Positions 10,023-18,553 of a stretch of 64,000 nt of DNA are shown piece after piece (positions within the stretch are counted from its first letter, which is position 1; each line of letters begins with the position of its first letter). The notes under the pieces are model-generated. The model was not told where the DNA came from and ran no database searches. It was given only the letters and a program-made list of their open reading frames with translations. This stretch comes from Renibacterium salmoninarum ATCC 33209 (GTDB taxonomy: Bacteria > Actinomycetota > Actinomycetes > Actinomycetales > Micrococcaceae), in contig NC_010168.1 of the NCBI RefSeq assembly GCF_000018885.1, forward strand, positions 2,232,001 through 2,296,000, written 5' to 3'. Made by a program: the position numbers and the translations under genes.

Positions 10023-10249
10023 CTGATAATGGTGCCATATTTTTGGCTTCGCTTCAGCCAGAACTAGGAAACTAAAGCGGCAAAACACTACTAAAAAGTC
10101 GACTAGCACAGATTTCGACACGCCGGAAATCAAAATACTAATTTTCTAAGCCCACTTGTGATAATCGAAAATTCGTGTAAATTCACAATAGTCACATAGG
10201 AAACACAGTTAACTCTGGCCACTTTAGCCACTGACGATGAGGATCGACC

Positions 10250-11638
10250 ATGACATCCCCCCCCCAGCCCAATTCCAAGGCTGCCAAGCAGGCAAAGCAG
10301 CTTGCCGTCGTCAGCACGGCCGCGCTTCCGGTCATCATGCTTTCTTCGCTAGCGCTCGCTCAGCCAGCGAATGCGGCCCCCACCAGCACTCCGCAATCCG
10401 CGGGCACGCTTAATGCCGCGGTCAAAAATGCGGTAGCTAAAGTCTTAGCAAATCGGCCTGCTGGATCTTTTATCCCGGCAGGAAACGTAGCCGCCAGTCT
10501 GCCCAATCTGAAGACAGCGACTACGCCATCGGCAATCAAGCCAGCAGCGCCGTCGTCGAGCACTTATACCGTGCGCGCTGGCGACACGATTAGCTCGATC
10601 GCTGCCCGCAATGGCCTAAACGTCAATGACGTGCTGAGCCTCAATAGCCTGGGCCAAACCAGCCTGATCTTTCCTGGCCAGCAAATCAAGCTAACCGGCG
10701 TCGCTGCCGCTGCTGCGCCGGCGGCCGGCCCGAGTGCACCGGCGAGCGGCACTGCCTCCTACACGGTTCGCGCCGGCGATACTGTCAGTGCGATCGCCGC
10801 CAAAAACGGCCTCAAACTCAACGATGTCTTGCGGCTCAACGGCCTAGGCATGACGAGCATTATCCGACCGGGACAGGTACTTCAGCTTGGTGGCAATGCC
10901 GCACCAGCCGCGCCTGCACCAGTAGCCAGCACGCCAGCGCCAGCAGCGCCGAGCGCCCCGGCACCCAGCGGCGGTTACAAGATCAAATCTGGCGACACGC
11001 TCAGCTCAATTGCCGCGCGCAATAACGTCAGCTTGAACGACTTGCTCCAAGCGAACGGGCTCTCCATGAGCAGCGTGATCTACGCCGGAAAAACGCTCAG
11101 CATTCCCTGCGCGGTAACTCCGGCGAGTAACGTCACTCCGGCTGCACCTGCCTCAGGCCCGAGCACCTTTGGCAACTACACCTACCCTGAAGCCGTAGTT
11201 TCACAAGCGAACGCTAACCGCGCCGCATTGGCCGCTGCCCCGTTGCCAAGTCAGGCCGAGATGAAACAGCTCATCGCAGCTACCGCAGCCCAAATGGGTG
11301 TGGATCCTTCCCTGGCACTTGCCTTCGCCTTCCAAGAATCAGGGTTCCAGGCCCAGGTAGTGTCGCCGGCGAATGCTATTGGCGCCATGCAGGTCATCCC
11401 GCAGTCAGGGCAATGGGCCTCCGAGATGGTCGGACGTCATTTGAACCTCCTCAACCCGCAAGACAATGTGGTTGCAGGCATTGCCATCATCCGCGCGTTA
11501 GTACGTACCTCCCCCTCGGTAGAAACTGCAATCGCTGGCTATTACCAAGGTCAGACTTCGGTCAAGCTCTACGGCATGTACTCGGATACCAAGGACTATG
11601 TTGCGGCAGTACTTTCGCACCAAAACAACTTTCGCTGA
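10250..11638 (+). CDS. Secreted triple-LysM lytic transglycosylase-like protein
   Basis: Cell-wall hydrolase. After a basic N-terminus and signal peptide (cleavage near QPANA, about residue 42) come three LysM peptidoglycan-binding repeats (about 105-148, 165-207, 243-286), each with the YTVRAGDT or YKIKSGDT signature, separated by Ala/Pro/Ser linkers. The C-terminal SLT-type domain (about 340-460) carries the catalytic Glu in FAFQESGFQ and the downstream GAMQVIP block. A run of nine C residues occupies codons 3-6. A bidirectionally shaped hairpin follows the stop. Expected substrate is the glycan strand of peptidoglycan. Confidence 0.93.
   Translation: MTSPPQPNSKAAKQAKQLAVVSTAALPVIMLSSLALAQPANAAPTSTPQSAGTLNAAVKNAVAKVLANRPAGSFIPAGNVAASLPNLKTATTPSAIKPAAPSSSTYTVRAGDTISSIAARNGLNVNDVLSLNSLGQTSLIFPGQQIKLTGVAAAAAPAAGPSAPASGTASYTVRAGDTVSAIAAKNGLKLNDVLRLNGLGMTSIIRPGQVLQLGGNAAPAAPAPVASTPAPAAPSAPAPSGGYKIKSGDTLSSIAARNNVSLNDLLQANGLSMSSVIYAGKTLSIPCAVTPASNVTPAAPASGPSTFGNYTYPEAVVSQANANRAALAAAPLPSQAEMKQLIAATAAQMGVDPSLALAFAFQESGFQAQVVSPANAIGAMQVIPQSGQWASEMVGRHLNLLNPQDNVVAGIAIIRALVRTSPSVETAIAGYYQGQTSVKLYGMYSDTKDYVAAVLSHQNNFR
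10257..10265 (+). repeat. Poly-C tract of nine bases at the start of the LysM gene
   Basis: Nine consecutive C residues follow ATGACAT, so the tract forms most of codons 3-6 of the LysM/transglycosylase gene. At this length the reading frame is open. Loss or gain of one C would abolish translation of the whole protein. Position right after the start codon is typical of slippage-prone switches. Confidence 0.6.
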
Positions 11639-11663
11639 GTAGCTAATCTGCTTGCTTAGGTAA

Positions 11664-11704
11664 CGAAAAGCTCCCGATTCCGTGTTGGATTCGGGAGCTT
11701 TTCG
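11664..11704 (+). terminator. Hairpin terminator after the LysM gene
   Basis: Perfect 14-base arms (11664-11677 and 11691-11704, core AAAAGCTCCCGA) with a 13-base loop lie 26 bases past the stop at 11638 and just before the kinase start. The arm carries TTTT in the right place for rho-independent stopping. Confidence 0.85.
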
Positions 11705-11726
11705 CATCAGCATCTAGGATCGAAGG

Positions 11727-13814
11727 GTGCAAGATAAGGTTCAAGAGCCGTTGGTTGGCACACTCGTCGACCAGCGGTATCAAGTGTTGAGCAAGGTAGC
11801 GCGTGGCGGGATGGCCACGGTGTACCTTGCCACTGACCTGCGCCTGGACCGAGAAGTGGCGCTCAAAGTGCTGCATCCGCGTCTGAGCATGGACGATTCG
11901 TTCCTCGACCGATTGGGGCGCGAAGCGAAGGCTGCTGCCCGGTTGTCGCACCCGCACGTGGTTGGCGTACTGGACCAAGGTGAAGAGCTACGCGACGGTC
12001 ACCAGCTGGCCTATCTGGTGATGGAATACATTCCGGGCCACACTTTGCGTGATGTTCTCAACGACCACGGTGCCTTGTCGCCGCGACTTGCCTTGGCCTA
12101 TCTCGACGCCGTGGTTGAAGGATTAGCCGCAGCACACCGTGCAGGCTTAGTGCACCGTGACGTCAAGCCCGAAAATGTACTGATTGCCGACGACGGTCGA
12201 ATCAAGGTGGGCGACTTTGGCTTAGCCCGAGCGGTTACCACCTCGACCAGTACCGGAACCCTGATCGGTACCGTGGCTTACCTCTCCCCCGAGCTAGTTA
12301 TGGGTAAGCCTTCCGATGCGCGCAGCGATATTTATGCCGCCGGAATTATGCTTTTCGAGCTGCTCACCGGTGAGCAGCCATTCCGTGGTGAGGTGCCAAT
12401 TCAGGTCGCCTATCAACACGTGAATTCCGTGGTGCCGCCGCCCTCCAGCGTGCTACCCGGCCTGGCCCCAGACCTGGACGAACTTGTTCGCTGGTGCACG
12501 GAATCTGATCCAGAAGATCGCCCGCACGATGCAAATGCATTACTTGGTGAACTCCGGCATATTCGAACCTCCCTGACCGACGCCCAACTTGATTTCAGCG
12601 GTGATCCGAACCGCACCGCGGCAGTCCCTGCGCCGCCGTCGTTCCCGCCGAGTTCTGCCGGACTCACCGAAGCTCTCAGTAGCGCCGCTCAGCCCACCGA
12701 GATTTTCACCGGGCCGCCGGCGCCGCAAGCAACGACAATCATGGACCGGCAGGTCAATCCGACCACCATGATGGAACGCCCAGCTCCGCTGACAGTGGAT
12801 ACGGAAGACGCGCCACGAATTAGTGCCCGAGCGGCGAAAAGCGCGCAGAAAAAGTCCGATAAGGCAGCAGCCCGCGAGGCAGCTCGCAATGCTTCTACGC
12901 CAGTGACTACTTTGCGAAAAGGCAACTCGCGGCGCAAAGGCATGATCTGGCTGGTACTAGTGCTGATCTTGATTTTGCTGGGCGCAACAGCTGGCTGGTT
13001 CTTTGGCTTAGGCCCGGGCGCCTTGGCTACGGTGCCCGATTTAAAAGATAAGACAGTCGCCGAAGCCCAAGCTGAATTGAGCAAGCTGGGCTTCAATTCG
13101 ACGACGCAAGCCATCGATGATGAGACGATCGTCCAAGATCATGTGGTATCCAGCCAACCCGCAGCACAGAGCCAGCAGCGAAAGTTCCTCTCGGTAGTGT
13201 TGCTGGTCTCGCATGGGCCGACGCTTTACGCAGTCCCGGCAATGGTTGGTGGCAGCCTTGACGCAGCCAAATCTGCACTTAACTCGGCGCATATGGCCCT
13301 TGGCGCCGTGACCCAGCAATACGAAGAACAGATTCCTGCCGGTCAAGTACTGAGTCAAGATCCGGCGGCCAATGTGCAGAAACGGGCTGCCACACCCATC
13401 AACCTCTTGGTGTCGCAGGGGCCCAAACCGCTACCGGTGCCAGCCGTCGTCGGGCAGACTCAGGAGGCCGCGGTTAAGGCACTCACCGACGCTGGTCTCA
13501 CGCCCGTGGTGGCAACCGATCAGGTCAATGACGCCAAGGTTTCAGCTGGCTCCATCGTTTCGCAAGATCCCGCCACCGGAACGCTTAGCAAGGGTGGCAA
13601 AGTAAATCTGGTGGTATCCAAAGGGCCGAAGATGGTTAATGTACCCAGCTTTATCGGTAAGCAGGTGGATCAGGCCGTTGAAGAACTTAAACGCCTGAAT
13701 CTGCCGTACAAAATCAACGAAATCCTAGGCGGATTCTTTGGCACCGTGAGAGCTCAGGACCCAGTGAACGTATCGGTCCCTGAGGGCACCACGATCAACC
13801 TCACCGTCGTCTAA
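11727..13814 (+). CDS. Ser/Thr protein kinase with four PASTA domains
   Basis: Membrane receptor kinase that links muropeptide or lipid II sensing to phosphorylation of division and cell-wall proteins. The kinase domain (about residues 17-280) has GGMATVYLA in the glycine loop, VALKVL with the ATP-binding Lys, VHRDVKPEN with the catalytic Asp, DFGLA, and a Thr/Ser-rich activation loop before GTVAYLSPE. A disordered Pro/Ala/Thr juxtamembrane stretch leads to one membrane helix (about 407-430). Four extracellular PASTA repeats fill the rest. GTG start at 11727. It follows a LysM hydrolase; GarA (31691-32155) is a likely substrate type. Mycobacterial PknL at the syntenic place lacks PASTA, so it is closer to PknB in architecture. 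Confidence 0.95.
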   Translation: MQDKVQEPLVGTLVDQRYQVLSKVARGGMATVYLATDLRLDREVALKVLHPRLSMDDSFLDRLGREAKAAARLSHPHVVGVLDQGEELRDGHQLAYLVMEYIPGHTLRDVLNDHGALSPRLALAYLDAVVEGLAAAHRAGLVHRDVKPENVLIADDGRIKVGDFGLARAVTTSTSTGTLIGTVAYLSPELVMGKPSDARSDIYAAGIMLFELLTGEQPFRGEVPIQVAYQHVNSVVPPPSSVLPGLAPDLDELVRWCTESDPEDRPHDANALLGELRHIRTSLTDAQLDFSGDPNRTAAVPAPPSFPPSSAGLTEALSSAAQPTEIFTGPPAPQATTIMDRQVNPTTMMERPAPLTVDTEDAPRISARAAKSAQKKSDKAAAREAARNASTPVTTLRKGNSRRKGMIWLVLVLILILLGATAGWFFGLGPGALATVPDLKDKTVAEAQAELSKLGFNSTTQAIDDETIVQDHVVSSQPAAQSQQRKFLSVVLLVSHGPTLYAVPAMVGGSLDAAKSALNSAHMALGAVTQQYEEQIPAGQVLSQDPAANVQKRAATPINLLVSQGPKPLPVPAVVGQTQEAAVKALTDAGLTPVVATDQVNDAKVSAGSIVSQDPATGTLSKGGKVNLVVSKGPKMVNVPSFIGKQVDQAVEELKRLNLPYKINEILGGFFGTVRAQDPVNVSVPEGTTINLTVV

Positions 13815-13825
13815 TTCCCCGTTTC

Positions 13826-13895
13826 AGATAGCAAGACGTCTTTGCGATAGCAAGGAAACCATCGTTCTTGCTATCGCAAAGGCGTCTTGCTATCT
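13826..13895. repeat. Palindromic repeat family, copy 1
   Basis: Arms 13826-13854 and 13867-13895 pair over 29 bases with one G/T-compatible mismatch; the loop is 12 bases. Each arm contains the 9-mer GATAGCAAG twice, 19 bases apart, so the element is two direct plus two inverted units. It lies between the convergent kinase and nuclease-like genes; the TAG stop of the latter (13890) is part of the repeat. It may act as a bidirectional terminator. Confidence 0.9.
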
Positions 13896-14867
13896 CAGCT
13901 GAGTTTTGACGCCGGCGGCGCGCAGTTTCGTTGCAAGCCGTCTGGGGTCGTTCGCCGTTTCCCAGGTCCAGCGAACCACGGTAAGGCCCAACGCCCGCAG
14001 TCTGTCTTCGCGTTCCTTCTCCGCGATGACCACTTCACTCGGATCGCGGCCACGAAGATACTCTGGGTTTCGATACTTCACTCTGCCGTCGAGCTCTCCC
14101 GCTACGCCGAATTCCTGCCAATCGAAATCCGTATACCAAATCAGGCCATCCGTGTCGTCGAACCTTTTTTGCAGCGTAGGTGTAGGTAGCCCGGCCAGAT
14201 GCATGTTGGCGCGGCTAATTGATTCGCCAACAGATCCAGATTCAGCCACCGCTAGATCCACAACGGCAAGCTCTCTTCGCATTTTGGTTTTGCTCGGCAA
14301 TTTCAAAATCGCTTCGATGACCTGCGGCGCTAACACCGGATGAGAAAACTGCTCCGCGGCCAAGGGCTCAATGTTCAATAATCTGTCCATAGCCGCGAGC
14401 GCCGAGGGAAATTGTTGTCGCAAAGCCAATTCGACCGCAGTCTGGATCTTGCCCGTGACGGCTAAGCCATCGATTTCCCACGGTCCCGGTTCGATCGTCG
14501 GAAATATTCGACGTCGAGCCAATCCTGCTGAACGTTGCCCGCTACCCGGCGAAATGTTTATCTGGACGTGTTCAGGCAGCGCCGCAACCGGAAGTCCCCA
14601 GAGAATAGCCGCAGATTCTCCGCTACAAATCGGTGCGCAATGTTTCGCCGATGCGTTGACGGCATGCATTTTGAGCCGGTGTTTTTCTCCGCTGTCCAAA
14701 GTGACCCAGGTTTCCGCCTCGACGTACTTCGCATACCGCAGTCGGTGCAAAGTTCCGGTTTTGGCGGCACCGAGCAATCGGCGGGCACGGCCTTCAGCCA
14801 AGGGATCATCTGACGGACTGATCAGCAGCTTACGAAGGTCATCCATGGGAAAACTATTGAGCTTCAA
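13890..14867 (-). CDS. AbiEi/DUF559-like protein with a nuclease-type C-terminus
   Basis: Protein of 325 residues of a family common in actinobacteria. The N-terminal part (about 1-90) resembles AbiEi-type winged helices (…LLGAAKTGTLHRLRYAKYV…, SGESAAILWGLPV). The C-terminal part (about 225-310) resembles Vsr/DUF559 restriction-type folds: WYTDFDWQEFGVAGELDGRVKY then VVIAEKEREDRLRALGL, offering acidic and Lys residues in the order of a PD-(D/E)xK site. No partner toxin gene adjoins it. Both ends are bracketed by copies of one palindromic repeat, and its stop codon lies inside copy 1. Function unknown; a role in DNA cleavage or defence is inference only. Confidence 0.75.
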   Translation of the reverse strand: MKLNSFPMDDLRKLLISPSDDPLAEGRARRLLGAAKTGTLHRLRYAKYVEAETWVTLDSGEKHRLKMHAVNASAKHCAPICSGESAAILWGLPVAALPEHVQINISPGSGQRSAGLARRRIFPTIEPGPWEIDGLAVTGKIQTAVELALRQQFPSALAAMDRLLNIEPLAAEQFSHPVLAPQVIEAILKLPSKTKMRRELAVVDLAVAESGSVGESISRANMHLAGLPTPTLQKRFDDTDGLIWYTDFDWQEFGVAGELDGRVKYRNPEYLRGRDPSEVVIAEKEREDRLRALGLTVVRWTWETANDPRRLATKLRAAGVKTQLR

Positions 14868-14910
14868 CCGGGAGAGCGCCAGCTAAACGTCGGAGCCTGT
14901 GGATAAAACA

Positions 14911-14980
14911 AGATAGCCAGACAGCTTTGCGTTAGCAAGAACGTCTGTCTTCTCGCTAACGCAAAGCTGTCTGGCTATCT
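14911..14980. repeat. Palindromic repeat family, copy 2
   Basis: Perfect 26-base arms (14911-14936 and 14955-14980) with an 18-base loop. The left side aligns without gaps to copies 1 and 3 (GATAGCCAG … GTTAGCAAG units, 19 bases apart). It lies between the start of the nuclease-like gene (14867) and the 3' end of aroG (14990), where it can serve as the aroG terminator. Confidence 0.9.
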
Positions 14981-14989
14981 GAAACGGGT

Positions 14990-16393
14990 TTAGCGCTGGG
15001 CTAGGGCTCCTGAAACCAGGAACGCCATTTCTAGCGACTGCATGTGGTTCAGGCGCGGGTCGCACACTGATTCGTATCGAGTCAGGAAGGCTTCCTGATC
15101 GATCGGATCAGCGCCACCAAGGCACTCGGCTACATCGTCACCGGTCATTTCGACGTGCAAGCCACCGGGGAAGGTGCCCAAGGCTTGGTGCACTTCGAAG
15201 AAGCCACGCACCTCGTCCATTACGTCGTCGAAATTGCGAGTCTTGTAACCATTAGGTGAGGTCACCGTGTTGCCGTGCATCGGATCGGTCACCCAAAGCA
15301 CCTGCGCACCAGAGTCAGTAACCTTCTGCACCAAGGCGGGCAGCTTCTCACGAATGTTTTTCGCGCCCATCCGAGTGATGAAGGTGATCCGACCCGGTTC
15401 CCGGTTTGGATCCAATTTGTCGATCAAGCGCAGCGCATCGTCGCCGGAGGTGCTTGGGCCAAGTTTGACGCCGATCGGGTTGCGCACCTGAGAAAGGTAA
15501 TCCACGTGCGCAGCATCGAGCTGCCGGGTCCGCTCGCCAATCCAGAGGAAGTGTCCACTTGTGGCATACGGCGTCCCGGTCCGCGAATCGATACGAGTCA
15601 GCGAACGCTCGTAATCCAGCAGCAGCGCCTCGTGGCTGGCAAAGAACTCAGTGCGCTTGAGCGCCTCAAAGTCTGAGCCGCAGGCTTCCATAAACCGGAT
15701 TGCCCGGTCGATCTCCCCCGCCAATGATTCGTAGCGTGCGTGCGCCGGATTCTGCGTGAAGCCCTTGTTCCAGTGATGCACTAATCGGAGGTCGGCAAAA
15801 CCACCCTGAGTGAAGGCTCGAATTAAGTTCAAGGTCGACGCCGAGGTATGGTAGGCGCGCACCAGCCGCTGTGCGTCGTGGCCGCGTGATTCGGGCGTGA
15901 ATTCGTAATCGTTGACCATATCGCCGCGGTATGCCGGCAAAGTCACGCCGTCGCGCGTTTCGTCGTTCGAGGACCGTGGCTTAGCAAACTGGCCAGCCAT
16001 CCGACCCATCTTGATCACGGGCAATGACGCGCCATAGGTCAACACAACCGCCATCTGCAGGATGGTTTTGACGCGAGCACTGATTTTATCTGCCGTGGCA
16101 CCATCGAAGGTTTCAGCACAGTCGCCGCCTTGCAACAGAAATGCCTTGCCCTGCGCTGCGGCGGCAAGCCGGTCACGCAGAATATCAACTTCACCAGCAA
16201 AAACCAGCGGCGGCAGCGAGGAAAGCTCTTTGATCGAAGACTGATAGACCGCTTCATCTTGCCATGTCGGCTGCTGGGAAATCGGCAGCGAGCGCCAGGC
16301 ATCCAAGCCCGGGTAGTTCGCGGCGCCGGCTTGGCCAAGCCGGACAGCAGAGTCGTCAAGGGTCATGAAGGGTGAATTCGTCTGATCTTGCAC
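14990..16393 (-). CDS. aroG: Class II 3-deoxy-7-phosphoheptulonate (DAHP) synthase
   Basis: First step of the shikimate pathway: condenses phosphoenolpyruvate and erythrose 4-phosphate. This is the plant-type (class II) enzyme, recognisable by FLLQGGDCAETF (about residue 80), KMGRMAGQFAKPRS, the LVRAYHTSASTLNL stretch, WIGERTRQLD, and VTDPMHGNTV…FFEVHQALGTFPGGLHVEMTGDDVAECLGG near the C-terminus. Length 467 fits. It stands alone, with palindromic copy 2 immediately downstream. Feedback by aromatic amino acids is known for the family but cannot be seen here. Confidence 0.97.
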   Translation of the reverse strand: MQDQTNSPFMTLDDSAVRLGQAGAANYPGLDAWRSLPISQQPTWQDEAVYQSSIKELSSLPPLVFAGEVDILRDRLAAAAQGKAFLLQGGDCAETFDGATADKISARVKTILQMAVVLTYGASLPVIKMGRMAGQFAKPRSSNDETRDGVTLPAYRGDMVNDYEFTPESRGHDAQRLVRAYHTSASTLNLIRAFTQGGFADLRLVHHWNKGFTQNPAHARYESLAGEIDRAIRFMEACGSDFEALKRTEFFASHEALLLDYERSLTRIDSRTGTPYATSGHFLWIGERTRQLDAAHVDYLSQVRNPIGVKLGPSTSGDDALRLIDKLDPNREPGRITFITRMGAKNIREKLPALVQKVTDSGAQVLWVTDPMHGNTVTSPNGYKTRNFDDVMDEVRGFFEVHQALGTFPGGLHVEMTGDDVAECLGGADPIDQEAFLTRYESVCDPRLNHMQSLEMAFLVSGALAQR

Positions 16394-16459
16394 CCGTTAA
16401 GACTAGTTGTTCGGAGGCTACAGTGGGTGGCCGGTGCATAACCTATCAGGCGATCTTCG

Positions 16460-17173
16460 TCACACAGCGGGCGGTGGCTCCGATTTGCCCTTGCGCGCAG
16501 CCTGCCGTTCCTTGACCGTGCCAGCATAAATATCAACGTACTCTTGGCCAGAAAGCCGCATTAGTTCGTACATGATCTCGTCGGTAACACTCCGCTGAAC
16601 GAAGCGGTCGTCTTCGAGCCCTTCGTACCTGCTGAAGTCCAATGGTTCACCAAAGATCATGCCAATGCGACGAATATTAGGTAGCTTGCGGCCAATCGGT
16701 TGCACTTTGTCAGTTCCGATCATGGCAACCGGGATAACTCGGACACCAGAACTGAGAACGAGCTTCGCTACGCCGACCTTGCCCCGATAGAGCTTGCCAT
16801 CTGGGCTGCGCGTACCTTCTGGATAGATGCCCAGTAGGCCACCGTTTTCCAGTACCTCAGTTCCGGAGCTGAGCGAATTAGCCGACGCCGTGCCGCCGGA
16901 TCGGTCCATCGGCAGTTGGTTCGTGAGTCGAAAAAACAAAGCGGTCAGCTTACCTTTGATCCCTTTGCCCGTGAAGTAATCGGATTTCGCCAAAAACACC
17001 ACTGGACGAGGCACCATGAGCGGCATAAAAATCGAGTCAGAAAAGGACAGATGATTACTTGCCAAAATTGCTGGACCGTCACCTGGAATGTTGTCTAGCC
17101 CTTTGACCCAAGGCCGAAAGAGTAACTTGAGCAACGGACCGAGAAAAATCCGTTTCATCACCCAATAAAACAC
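16460..17173 (-). CDS. plsC: 1-acyl-sn-glycerol-3-phosphate acyltransferase
   Basis: Membrane-associated acyltransferase making phosphatidic acid from lysophosphatidic acid. The HxxxxD catalytic motif is SNHLSFSDSIFM (about residue 41) and the substrate-binding motif is YPEGTRSPDGKLYRGKVG (about 119). A third conserved segment, VIPVAMIGT, follows. It lies upstream of a divergent alpha/beta hydrolase and downstream of aroG. The start GTG 17173 gives MFYWVMKRIF; an ATG five codons on would hardly change the protein. Length 237 is normal. Confidence 0.93.
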   Translation of the reverse strand: MFYWVMKRIFLGPLLKLLFRPWVKGLDNIPGDGPAILASNHLSFSDSIFMPLMVPRPVVFLAKSDYFTGKGIKGKLTALFFRLTNQLPMDRSGGTASANSLSSGTEVLENGGLLGIYPEGTRSPDGKLYRGKVGVAKLVLSSGVRVIPVAMIGTDKVQPIGRKLPNIRRIGMIFGEPLDFSRYEGLEDDRFVQRSVTDEIMYELMRLSGQEYVDIYAGTVKERQAARKGKSEPPPAV

Positions 17174-17358
17174 GCTGTTCGCCTTTGTTCGGCCTGAGAA
17201 CGCTTTGAGTACGGCAGATCGCTCCGAACTCGCGGCAAAGCTTTCTGCCAGCCTACTCTAATGAGATAACCTGCTCAGTGGGAGAACCTAGACGAAATTC
17301 CAGTCGATTCGGCCGGTGGTGACGAACTAGGACGACAAGCCAGATGGAGGCAACCACA

Positions 17359-18114
17359 ATGGCCTTGCATGATCCAATGACGTCGCCGGGACACGGCGAT
17401 TTGGCGCGCATCGGCGTCGTAGTTTCGCATGGCTTCTCCGGTTCGCCCGAAAGCGTCCGGCCTTGGGCAGAACATTTCGCTGCCCAAGGTTTCGCGGTCA
17501 GAATGCCATTGCTACCCGGGCACGGTACTAGCTGGCAAGAAATGTCTCGAACACCCTGGCAACGCTGGTACTCGGAAGTGGAACGGGCCTATTTTGAACT
17601 GGCCAGCACTTGTGAGCAAGTTTTTGTTGCTGGACTTTCGATGGGCGGCGCGCTTGCGCTACGAATCGCAGAGCATCATCCAGTGGCGGGCCTTGCCTTG
17701 GTCAATCCGGCGCTGGCTGTGGTGGACCCCCGAGCCAAGCTCGCTGGCCTGATGCAATATGTGCTCAAATCGACGCCGGCAATTGGCAATGACATTTTGA
17801 AGCCTGGCGCGGAGGAATACGCCTACGACCGAACGCCAGTTGCCTCGGTAGCTCAACTGATGAAGCTCATCAAGGACACCAGCGGAAATCTAGCGAAAGT
17901 TACCGCGCCGATCACAGTTTTTCACTCAACCGTGGATCACATTGTTGCGGCGTCCTCGGTGGCCCGGATTCAGGCCGGAGTTTCCAGTAAAGACGTGCAC
18001 ATTCTGAAATTGTCCAACAGCTATCACGTAGCCACTTTGGATAATGACGCCCCCGAAATATTTACCCGTTCAAGCGATTTCTTCAAGGAGCTGGCCGGTG
18101 TCCACAACTCCTGA
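17359..18114 (+). CDS. Alpha/beta hydrolase, carboxylesterase/monoacylglycerol lipase type
   Basis: Serine hydrolase with the complete triad: nucleophile Ser in GLSMGGALAL (about residue 98), Asp in FHSTVDHIV, and His in NSYHVATLD. The oxyanion block is VVSHGFSGSPES. ATG 17359 is chosen because GGAGG stands 8 bases before it. Its last 17 bases overlap the next gene, so the two are translated together. It is divergent from plsC, and a role in acyl-glycerol or ester turnover would fit. The natural substrate is unknown. Confidence 0.88.
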   Translation: MALHDPMTSPGHGDLARIGVVVSHGFSGSPESVRPWAEHFAAQGFAVRMPLLPGHGTSWQEMSRTPWQRWYSEVERAYFELASTCEQVFVAGLSMGGALALRIAEHHPVAGLALVNPALAVVDPRAKLAGLMQYVLKSTPAIGNDILKPGAEEYAYDRTPVASVAQLMKLIKDTSGNLAKVTAPITVFHSTVDHIVAASSVARIQAGVSSKDVHILKLSNSYHVATLDNDAPEIFTRSSDFFKELAGVHNS

Positions 18115-18553
18115 GCGCCGAGAAGGCCCCAGCGAAGACGAAGTATTGGAAGACCTCGTTTCCCGCCTCAAGGAAAATTCCGACGACGCGTTGCTGAACT
18201 CGGATTCCGACTTCAGCCGCTTCGATCCGCTTAATGTCAGTCAGCGCAATGATCCACCTCCCGCAGCAATGCCGGCGCGCGGACCGCGCGACTACAGCCC
18301 GCCAGAAGAACCCGAAGAAGACTTCGTGCCAGCTGAACCGGAGTCGCTATCTTCGGTGGAGCCAGCAATTGCCCTGGGTTGGATTGGCGCGGCCGGTGCG
18401 CCGATCGCACTTTTGCTCTCAGCAATGTTCTGGCGCAGCCTGCCTTCGGTAGTGATAATCGCGCTGGTATTGGTTTTCTTGGTCAGCGCTGGTTACCTGG
18501 TCTACCGCTTACCCGGGCATCGAGATCACGACGACGACGGAGCTAAACTCTAG
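18098..18553 (+). CDS. Small membrane protein of unknown function
   Basis: About 151 residues. An acidic, Pro-rich cytoplasmic N-terminal half (EDEVLEDLVSRL…, then PEEPEEDF) precedes two closely spaced hydrophobic segments (about residues 88-106 and 109-128) and an Asp/His-rich tail ending DHDDDGAKL. The start GTG 18098 lies inside the upstream hydrolase and has an AAGGAG site. The gene ends 4 bases into the 3' end of the convergent glucokinase. No enzymatic motif; conserved only as an actinobacterial membrane protein as far as I can tell. Confidence 0.75.
   Translation: MSTTPERREGPSEDEVLEDLVSRLKENSDDALLNSDSDFSRFDPLNVSQRNDPPPAAMPARGPRDYSPPEEPEEDFVPAEPESLSSVEPAIALGWIGAAGAPIALLLSAMFWRSLPSVVIIALVLVFLVSAGYLVYRLPGHRDHDDDGAKL

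Noticed and set aside
10140..10250. CRP-type site before the LysM gene
   Set aside because: GTG/CAC half-sites are present but their spacing does not fit the consensus.
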